Below are positions 14,758-19,587 of a stretch of DNA of 19,587 bases, one piece after another. The position numbers and the translations under genes were made by a program. The notes beneath the pieces are model-generated. The model was not told where the DNA came from, made no database searches, and saw only the letters and a list, made by a program, of their open reading frames with translations. Numbering within the stretch: position 1 is the stretch's first letter; the number at the start of each line of letters is the position of its first letter. Source of the DNA: JAFGPS01 sp964570855 (GTDB lineage Bacteria > Planctomycetota > Phycisphaerae > Sedimentisphaerales > Anaerobacaceae); assembly GCA_964570855.1 (NCBI GenBank), contig CAZMZR010000064.1, positions 1 through 19,587 of the forward strand, written 5' to 3'.

Positions 14758-16131
14758 ATGAGTATTGCTACTAAAGGCAGATTGAGTTTTCCCGGCGGGA
14801 TACACCCACCTGAAAAAAAGGACCTGACATGTGAGAGCCCGATACAGCCCGGGCCCGTTGTTACACAAGTCGCTGTAATGCTCAGCCAGCATATAGGTGC
14901 AGTCTGCCGGTCGCTGGTCAGAAAAGCCAATATGGTTCAGGCGGGGCAAAAAATCGGCGATTGCGATGCATTCGTTTCGGCCCCCGTTCATTCTCCTATT
15001 ACCGGCAAAGTTACGGAAGTAGCTCTGCGGCCTCATGCAGTCATGGGCCGAAGCCCGGCAATAGTTATTGAGGCGTTTCCCGACAATCCGACAAAACGGA
15101 CGCATTTTAAGTTGAAGGATGGTTTTGATGTAAACAATTATTCGGCCGAACAGATATGCGAGGCCGTCCGTCAGGCCGGTATTGTCGGCATGGGTGGGGC
15201 CGGATTTCCAACCAGGGTAAAGATTGAGCCGAATCCGAGATTGCCTAAAAAGATAATGATAGTCAACGGATGCGAGTGCGAGCCGTATATCACCTGCGAT
15301 TATCGTATTATGCTTGAATGGACCGATGAAATTATCGCCGGTATCAAACTTGCCAAAAAAGCTTCCGGCTGCCCGGAAGTTATTGTCGGTATAGAAGACA
15401 ACAAGCCCGAAGCGATAGAAGCTATGAACAGGGCTTTGGAGAGTTCCGGTCGAAGCGACGGCATTAAAGTTGTACCGGTCAAAACTAAATATCCACAGGG
15501 AGGCGAAAGGCAGCTTATCAGGTCGATTCTGAAAAAGAACGTCCCCACGGGTGGCATTCCACCGATGATAGGTGTTCTGGTCCTTAACGTCGCCACCTGT
15601 GCCGCTATTGCCGAAGCGGTCGTTGAAGGTCAGCCTCTGACCCATAGGATCGTTACCGTTACAGGAGAGGCTATCGCCAGACCGGGAAACTACTTTTGTT
15701 CTATAGGGACGTCGGTCGGGCAGCTCATTGATTTTTGCGGTGGAGTGACACAAAAATCAGCAAGAGTGATTCTTGGCGGACCGATGATGGGCATAGCGAT
15801 TGCCGATTTGGAGACACCCGTCACAAAAACCACCGGAGCCATAACCATAATAACCAAGGAACAAATGGGCAAAGCCAAATTTACCAGGCGACAAACCGCT
15901 TGTATTCGCTGTGGAAGGTGCCTGCAGGCCTGCCCCGAGAACTTGAATCCGACAAAGATCGCGCACGCAGTAAAAAATAACCTCCTGGATGTGGCGGAGG
16001 CCTGCTACATGAGTGCGTGTATAGAATGTGGCTGTTGCAGTTATGTCTGCCCGGCCAATATCGAAATTACAGGATATATAAAAACGGGAAAAATCTTTCT
16101 TGCCAGGCAAAAGAAGAAGATACCTCAATAA
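14758..16131 (+). CDS. rnfC: Rnf electron transport complex subunit C
   Basis: A 457-residue peripheral subunit of the ion-pumping ferredoxin:NAD oxidoreductase; it holds the NADH/FMN site and two [4Fe-4S] clusters. Visible features are the N-terminal RLSFPGGIHPPEKKDLT and the barrel-sandwich region with VHSPITGKVTEV. The FMN/NADH Rossmann-like loop GIVGMGGAGFPT (residues 141-152) and NGCECEPYITCD follow. At the C-terminus are two ferredoxin-type motifs: C382, C385, C388, C392 (CIRCGRCLQACP) and C421, C424, C427, C431 (CIECGCCSYVCP). Clostridial RnfC proteins have this length and lack the long C-terminal repeats of E. coli RsxC. The ATG at 14758 lacks a strong Shine-Dalgarno sequence, so translational coupling to the preceding gene is likely. 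A 378-codon open frame on the opposite strand is a shadow. Confidence 0.97.
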   Translation: MSIATKGRLSFPGGIHPPEKKDLTCESPIQPGPVVTQVAVMLSQHIGAVCRSLVRKANMVQAGQKIGDCDAFVSAPVHSPITGKVTEVALRPHAVMGRSPAIVIEAFPDNPTKRTHFKLKDGFDVNNYSAEQICEAVRQAGIVGMGGAGFPTRVKIEPNPRLPKKIMIVNGCECEPYITCDYRIMLEWTDEIIAGIKLAKKASGCPEVIVGIEDNKPEAIEAMNRALESSGRSDGIKVVPVKTKYPQGGERQLIRSILKKNVPTGGIPPMIGVLVLNVATCAAIAEAVVEGQPLTHRIVTVTGEAIARPGNYFCSIGTSVGQLIDFCGGVTQKSARVILGGPMMGIAIADLETPVTKTTGAITIITKEQMGKAKFTRRQTACIRCGRCLQACPENLNPTKIAHAVKNNLLDVAEACYMSACIECGCCSYVCPANIEITGYIKTGKIFLARQKKKIPQ

Positions 16132-16139
16132 TGTTCGTC

Positions 16140-16157
16140 GCGTATAGCGCAATACGC
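16140..16157 (+). other. Small hairpin between rnfC and rnfD
   Basis: GCGTAT (16140-16145) pairs with ATACGC (16152-16157) around AGCGCA. It occupies most of the 36-nt spacer and has no T-run. It could affect message stability or translation of rnfD, which lacks a clear ribosome binding site. Confidence 0.4.
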
Positions 16158-16167
16158 ACGATGAAAT

Positions 16168-17193
16168 ATGAGATTAAATATGCTTAGGGATATAACAGTT
16201 TCGTTCGGGCCGCATATCAGCAAGGGACTTTCCACCCGCAGCGTGATGCTTGATGTTATCGTCGGTCTTGTTCCTGCGATGGTCGCGGCAGGATATTATT
16301 TCCGCATACACGCAATTTTGCTTGTCGTCACCTGCGTGGTTTCGTCGATGGTTGCTGAATGGATTTGCAATGTAATTCGCAAAAAGCTTAATTCGATAGA
16401 CGATTTGAGTGCTGTTGTTACGGGTATAATTCTTGCGTTCTCTTTGCCGCCGGGCTTTCCTGTCTGGGCGGCGATAATAGGCAGTGTGTTCGCCATAGCG
16501 ATAGGAAAAATGGTTTTCGGCGGACTCGGCGCCAATATCTTCAATCCGGCGATGGTCGGCAGGGCGTTTCTTACCGCCTCATTCGGTATGATGATGACTA
16601 CTTGGATGGTCCCGGCTACAATGGATTCGACGATGCCGAAAGTATCGGCTCAGAACACGATAGATGCACGTGCCCAGGCTACTCCACTGGCTTTAAGTAA
16701 AGAAGCTCAGAAAACCGAATCCGGGGCACCACAGGTAAACCAGCAGCTTTTAGCCGTATTTACCGGTGAAGTTGGCGGCTGTCTCGGTGAGACAAGTGCT
16801 CTTGCCCTTTTAATCGGCGGTCTTTATTTACTCATTAGGAGGACAATCAGCTTTCATATACCATTGGCTGTCATACTCTCTGCTTTTGTCTTTGGTACAA
16901 TCGCTTATTTAATAAATTCCGAGGCTTACATTTCGCCTTTAACTCACTTATGCAGCGGCGGTTTATTAATTGGAGCGTTTTTCATAGCAACGGACCCTGT
17001 TACCGCACCTTTGACCCGCAGGGGAATGTGGCTTTTTGGCATCGGTATCGGTTCTATAACAATGCTGATAAGAATTGTCGGTGAATATCCGGAAGGCGTA
17101 ATGTATTCTGTTTTGCTGATGAACGCAGTGACGCCGCTGATTGACAGATTATTCAAGCGGATTCCCGCAGGAGGCAAGCCGGGTATGAATTAA
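16168..17193 (+). CDS. rnfD: Rnf electron transport complex subunit D
   Basis: A 341-residue integral membrane subunit, homologous to NqrB, with about nine to ten helices. It forms part of the membrane electron and ion path. Family motifs are SFGPHISKGLSTRSVMLDVI at the N-terminus, GGLGANIFNPAMVGRAFL, GGCLGETSALALLIGGLYLL, and FIATDPVTAPLTRRGMWLFG. The segment that normally carries the covalent FMN threonine ([S/T]GAT in most RnfD and NqrB) reads DARAQATPLA here. The Thr (residue 172) is kept but the preceding Ser/Thr-Gly is replaced. The start is either 16168 or the ATG at 16180; neither has a strong Shine-Dalgarno sequence. The intruding four-helix-bundle element begins about 35 nt after its stop. 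Confidence 0.95.
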   Translation: MRLNMLRDITVSFGPHISKGLSTRSVMLDVIVGLVPAMVAAGYYFRIHAILLVVTCVVSSMVAEWICNVIRKKLNSIDDLSAVVTGIILAFSLPPGFPVWAAIIGSVFAIAIGKMVFGGLGANIFNPAMVGRAFLTASFGMMMTTWMVPATMDSTMPKVSAQNTIDARAQATPLALSKEAQKTESGAPQVNQQLLAVFTGEVGGCLGETSALALLIGGLYLLIRRTISFHIPLAVILSAFVFGTIAYLINSEAYISPLTHLCSGGLLIGAFFIATDPVTAPLTRRGMWLFGIGIGSITMLIRIVGEYPEGVMYSVLLMNAVTPLIDRLFKRIPAGGKPGMN

Positions 17194-17229
17194 ATTTTAT
17201 CCTTTAAGACAAGAATTCAGGTATAGAAT

Positions 17230-17665
17230 TAAAGTGCCTAAAGTGAACTAAAGTGACTAAAGTTATGGATAATAAGGAATTTGCCAGGAAACTTGAACAA
17301 CGAACGCGAAAATTTGCCGTGCGTATAATCCATCTATCAAGGACTCTGCCCAATACGCCCGAGGCGAGAGTTATACGGACACAAATCACAAAATCCGGAA
17401 CGTCCATTGGAGCAAATTATCGAGAAGCAAATCGAGCAAGGAGCAAGGCAGATTTCAGGAACAAGATTAAAATATGCCAGAGCGAAGCCAGTGAAACACA
17501 GTACTGGCTGGAAGTGATTATAAAGGTAAAATGGCTTTCCTGGGTAAAAGTAAAGTGGGAATACGAAGAATGTGGTGAGTTACTAGGAATCTTCACGTCC
17601 GCCGCTAATAAGTAAATTCTAAAAAAGGAATTCGTATATTGATTTTTGAAACTTTAGGCACTTTA
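17230..17665. repeat. 15-bp terminal inverted repeats of the inserted element
   Basis: The arms at 17230-17244 and 17651-17665 are perfectly complementary and separated by 406 nt. In the mRNA they would pair and loop out the four-helix-bundle reading frame. The right arm can instead form a local hairpin, AGGCACTT (17656-17663) with AAGTGCCT (17689-17696). Confidence 0.85.
17265..17615 (+). CDS. Four-helix-bundle protein of the 23S rRNA intervening-sequence (IVP/S23) family
   Basis: A protein of 116 residues from the ATG at 17265 (120 if the in-frame GTG at 17253 is used; that GTG lies inside the AAAGTG repeats). Neither start has a Shine-Dalgarno sequence. It is all-helical and soluble, with the family landmarks FAVRIIHLSRTLPNTPEARV (helix 1), TKSGTSIGANYREANRARS (the family's I-x-x-N-x-x-E-A-like signature) and CQSEASETQYWLEVI (helix 3). 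Members were first found in intervening sequences of Leptospira and Coxiella 23S rRNA. They form pentameric bundles related to Avd of diversity-generating retroelements, but their cellular job is unclear. Here there is no rRNA and no reverse transcriptase nearby; the gene sits between rnfD and rnfG. A role in Rnf function is unlikely. Confidence 0.88.
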   Translation: MDNKEFARKLEQRTRKFAVRIIHLSRTLPNTPEARVIRTQITKSGTSIGANYREANRARSKADFRNKIKICQSEASETQYWLEVIIKVKWLSWVKVKWEYEECGELLGIFTSAANK

Positions 17666-17718
17666 CACTTTAAGTACTTTATACTTTTAAGTGCCTTAGT
17701 GACAGAAAAGGTTTCGAA

Positions 17719-18339
17719 ATGTTTAAGATAAAATTCTTTTTCCAACAAAGCTGGCTGCTGATTGTAGCATCGTTCTTCTTCGGCCTTTTAATAGCGGTGG
17801 CGAACGCCGCCTGGCAGGGCAAAATTCTGCAGAATGAAGAAGATAAGTTCAATAATCTCGCCGGTGAAATGCTGCCGGAAGCTGCGAGTTTTGAAACAGC
17901 TTTGGAAGAAGTTGAGGTGGATTTGGGTAAGGGCAAACAAAAGGCGATAACTATTAAGAAAGCCGTCGCTGATGACGGCAGATGTGTCGGCTGGGCCTTC
18001 AAATGCGAGGGGTCGGGTTTTGCCGATAAGATTAAACTGGTCCTGGCGGTTGATGCCGGTTTCGAGAAACTAAAAGGCTTCGGTGTGCTTGCGAGTAATG
18101 AAACTCCCGGTTTTGGAGACCAGATAAAACTTCCCTTTTATCGAAATCAGTTTATAGGCGCGCCGGCGGAAAAGCTCGTTCTGTCCAAAACGGGTGATTC
18201 GGAAAAAGTCGATTCTGAAATTGTAGCGATAAGCGGAGCTACGATTAGCAGTGAAGCCGTTGTTCATATCGTAAATACGTTCCTGCCTCAGATAAAAAAT
18301 CAGATTCAGACAAAGGGGCTTGTTGGCAATGACGGATAA
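17719..18339 (+). CDS. rnfG: Rnf electron transport complex subunit G (covalent FMN protein)
   Basis: A 206-residue protein with one N-terminal membrane helix (about residues 11-32) and a periplasmic FMN-binding domain. It relays electrons within the Rnf complex using FMN attached by ApbE to a threonine. The attachment motif is intact as SGATISSEAV, with the flavinylated Thr predicted at residue 175. Other family text includes GWAFKCEGSGFADKIKLVLA and LASNETPGFGDQIK. AAAAGG (17706-17711) lies 7 nt before the ATG, just beyond the inserted element, so the insertion spared its translation signal. The 3' end overlaps rnfE by 11 nt. No apbE gene is in the window. Confidence 0.95.
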   Translation: MFKIKFFFQQSWLLIVASFFFGLLIAVANAAWQGKILQNEEDKFNNLAGEMLPEAASFETALEEVEVDLGKGKQKAITIKKAVADDGRCVGWAFKCEGSGFADKIKLVLAVDAGFEKLKGFGVLASNETPGFGDQIKLPFYRNQFIGAPAEKLVLSKTGDSEKVDSEIVAISGATISSEAVVHIVNTFLPQIKNQIQTKGLVGNDG

Positions 18340-18973
18340 AAGTACAGTTCCCGCCGGTCTTTATAAGGACACGCTGCTTGCCGGATTGTGGCGTGAAAAT
18401 CCCGTATTCAGGCTTTTACTGGGAATGTGTCCGACACTGGCGGTGACCGCCGCGGTCAAGCCCGCTTTTACGATGGGTTGCTGTGTGATTTTTGTATTAT
18501 TGTGCAGTAACATTGTGGTCAGCCTGATGAGGAATCTTCTCAAACCGCACCTGCGAATTTTAATGTTCACCCTTACGATAGCGGCATTCGTGACCATAGC
18601 GGATTTGTTCCTCAAGGCATTTCAACCGATGATGAGCGAAGTGCTGGGGCCCTATGTCCCGCTTATTATCGTTAATTGTATTATTATCTGCCGGGCGGAG
18701 GCCTGCGCCAGCAAGAACGGCCTTATAGTCAGTATTGTCGATGCTGTTGGAATGGGTATAGGATTCACACTAAGTTTATGTGTCCTTGCTTCTGTAAGAG
18801 AGCTGCTTTCGACCGGTGCGATATTCGAAGTGCAAATTCTTTCCCTGCTCAAAGAAGGCGGATGGTTCGTGCCGTGGGCTGCGATGAGTATGCCGGTGGG
18901 GGCATTTATAACTCTGGGACTTTTATTGGGGCTTGTGAATCTCGTCAGTAAAAAAGGCCAGCTAAAAGGGTAG
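18329..18973 (+). CDS. rnfE: Rnf electron transport complex subunit E
   Basis: A 214-residue membrane protein with about six helices, homologous to NqrD. The N-terminus GLWRENPVFRLLLGMCPTLA is diagnostic for RnfE. Cys34 (GMCP) and Cys117 (VNCIIICRAEA) match the pair that, with the equivalent pair in RnfA, is known to ligate an iron-sulfur centre in the membrane. The ATG at 18329 overlaps the rnfG stop by 11 nt and has AAGGGG upstream; a TTG three codons earlier is less likely. The overlap suggests translational coupling. The rnfA gene follows after 4 nt. Confidence 0.96.
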   Translation: MTDKSTVPAGLYKDTLLAGLWRENPVFRLLLGMCPTLAVTAAVKPAFTMGCCVIFVLLCSNIVVSLMRNLLKPHLRILMFTLTIAAFVTIADLFLKAFQPMMSEVLGPYVPLIIVNCIIICRAEACASKNGLIVSIVDAVGMGIGFTLSLCVLASVRELLSTGAIFEVQILSLLKEGGWFVPWAAMSMPVGAFITLGLLLGLVNLVSKKGQLKG

Positions 18974-18977
18974 TTTT

Positions 18978-19568
18978 ATGGATACATTTAATACTTTGCT
19001 TTTAGGCTTTATCTCGGTTGTTTTGGTGAACAATCTTGTATTGACGAAATTTCTCGGTATTTGTCCGTTTCTCGGCGTTTCGGGCAGAATCGATATGGCC
19101 CTCGGTATGGGCCTTGCGGTGACATTTGTCGTGACGCTAAGCGGTACGCTGACATGGTTGATTGACCATCTGCTCCTTATCGGCACACCGCTTGAAGTGA
19201 CGCGGTATGTCTGCTTTATTCTGGTTATTGCCGGCGCCGTGCAGCTCGTGGAAATGTACCTGCGCAAATTCTTCCCGTCACTGTATGACAGCTTCGGGAT
19301 TTTTTTACCGTTGATTACGACCAACTGTGCGATTTTAGGATTGTGTCTGTTTATCAATCTCTGGGAAGTTGACAGTCTGCTCGATGCGGTCGTTCGCAGT
19401 TTCGGCGCCGGAATTGGTTTTACGATGGCGATTTGCATCATGGCGGGCATTCGTGAAAATCTCAATCTCGCCGATGTCCCCGGCTGTCTCAAAGGCGCCC
19501 CCATTACACTGATTACCGCCGGTTTGCTGACTTTGGCGTTCATGGGTTTTGCAGGAATGATAAGATAA
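18978..19568 (+). CDS. rnfA: Rnf electron transport complex subunit A
   Basis: A complete 196-residue membrane protein with about six helices, homologous to NqrE and a paralogue of RnfE in inverted topology. Signatures are VNNLVLTKFLGICPFLGVSG with Cys29, and LPLITTNCAILG with Cys117; these cysteines are the RnfA half of the shared iron-sulfur site. AAAAGGG (18964-18970) abuts the rnfE stop and lies 7 nt before the ATG. In clostridial-type clusters rnfB follows rnfA. Here the sequence ends 19 nt past the stop, so rnfB is not seen. Confidence 0.97.
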   Translation: MDTFNTLLLGFISVVLVNNLVLTKFLGICPFLGVSGRIDMALGMGLAVTFVVTLSGTLTWLIDHLLLIGTPLEVTRYVCFILVIAGAVQLVEMYLRKFFPSLYDSFGIFLPLITTNCAILGLCLFINLWEVDSLLDAVVRSFGAGIGFTMAICIMAGIRENLNLADVPGCLKGAPITLITAGLLTLAFMGFAGMIR

Positions 19569-19573
19569 AAAAA

Positions 19574-19587
19574 GTAAATTAAAGTGA
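19574..19587. repeat. Start of a repeat like that flanking the four-helix-bundle element
   Basis: The last bases, AAATTAAAGTGA, share AATTAAAGTG with 17227-17236, the left end of the element between rnfD and rnfG. The window stops here, so only the first unit is visible. It may mark a second element between rnfA and rnfB. Confidence 0.35.

Larger units (their letters stand above)
17230..17704 (+). mobile_element. IVS-like insertion carrying a four-helix-bundle gene, inside the Rnf operon
   Basis: A 15-bp perfect inverted repeat, TAAAGTGCCTAAAGT (17230-17244) / ACTTTAGGCACTTTA (17651-17665), brackets the gene. The left end iterates CTAAAGTG-like words (17238-17262). The right end adds further CACTTTA-like words and a direct-orientation AAGTGCCT (17689-17696) matching 17232-17239. 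All other Rnf genes here are 4-36 nt apart or overlap, whereas rnfD and rnfG are 525 nt apart. Removing the element would leave roughly 50 nt. The arrangement copies that of 23S rRNA intervening sequences, which encode the same protein family between complementary ends. No transposase is seen. Mobility is inferred; boundaries are approximate. Confidence 0.6.

Noticed and set aside
14617..15753. 378-codon open frame on the minus strand, antisense to rnfC
   Set aside because: It lies opposite a strongly conserved rnfC, has no recognisable protein features, and runs into the preceding gene; long antisense frames are common in such codon usage.
17265..17615. Accessory (Avd-like) gene of a diversity-generating retroelement
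   Set aside because: The fold family is related, but no reverse transcriptase, template repeat or variable repeat is present in the window.
1..19587. CRISPR arrays, tRNA or rRNA genes
   Set aside because: No regularly spaced repeats with unique spacers, cloverleaf sequences or rRNA segments were seen by eye on either strand.

Overview
This window looks like a chromosomal fragment of a planctomycete, probably of the Phycisphaerae / Sedimentisphaerales type. That placement is an inference from gene families, not from a marker-gene search. The clues are a stand-alone pseudopilin with a long, Trp-rich C-terminal domain, very large exported proteins built from PA14, Fn3-like and LamG modules, a Gfo/Idh/MocA-type protein, and an Rnf cluster in the order C-D-G-E-A. 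A run of exactly 100 Ns (6685-6784) shows that this is a scaffold from a draft assembly or metagenome bin.

Layout. 1-2000: on the minus strand a TPR protein gene is followed by rpsT (ribosomal protein S20). 2000-3370: glyA (serine hydroxymethyltransferase) diverges from them, with a good sigma70-like promoter for glyA and a weaker one for the TPR gene. 3850-4248: a small two-CBS-domain protein. 4662-11267: an accessory region of surface/export genes, namely a pseudopilin, a PA14/Fn3-like exported protein split by the assembly gap, and an exported protein made of three near-identical 190-residue modules plus a LamG domain. These genes are separated by 400-600 bp spacers and at least two end in strong intrinsic terminators. 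11794-12105: a cold-shock protein on the minus strand with its own promoter, a long leader and a terminator. 12492-14234: a divergent Gfo/Idh/MocA-fold protein lacking both signature catalytic residues, then a membrane-anchored double zinc ribbon protein and a strong terminator.

14419-19568 is the Rnf operon: a small Cys-rich two-helix membrane protein (RseC-like in layout), rnfC, rnfD, a four-helix-bundle (23S-IVP family) gene, rnfG, rnfE, rnfA. rnfB would be expected just past the right edge. Rnf couples electron flow between ferredoxin and NAD to ion movement across the membrane. The Fe-S cysteines of RnfC, the paired cysteines of RnfA and RnfE, and the SGAT flavin site of RnfG are all visible. 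The expected flavin site of RnfD reads AQAT instead.

The most unusual feature is the four-helix-bundle gene between rnfD and rnfG. It is bounded by a 15-bp perfect inverted repeat and by iterated CTAAAGTG-type repeats. It resembles the intervening sequences of 23S rRNA, but it sits in a protein-coding operon. The first bases of a similar repeat appear after rnfA at the right edge, so a second copy may follow. Other points worth attention are a roughly 72-bp direct repeat flanking the triple-module gene, the catalytically altered Gfo/Idh/MocA protein, and the compact Cys-rich protein heading the Rnf operon.
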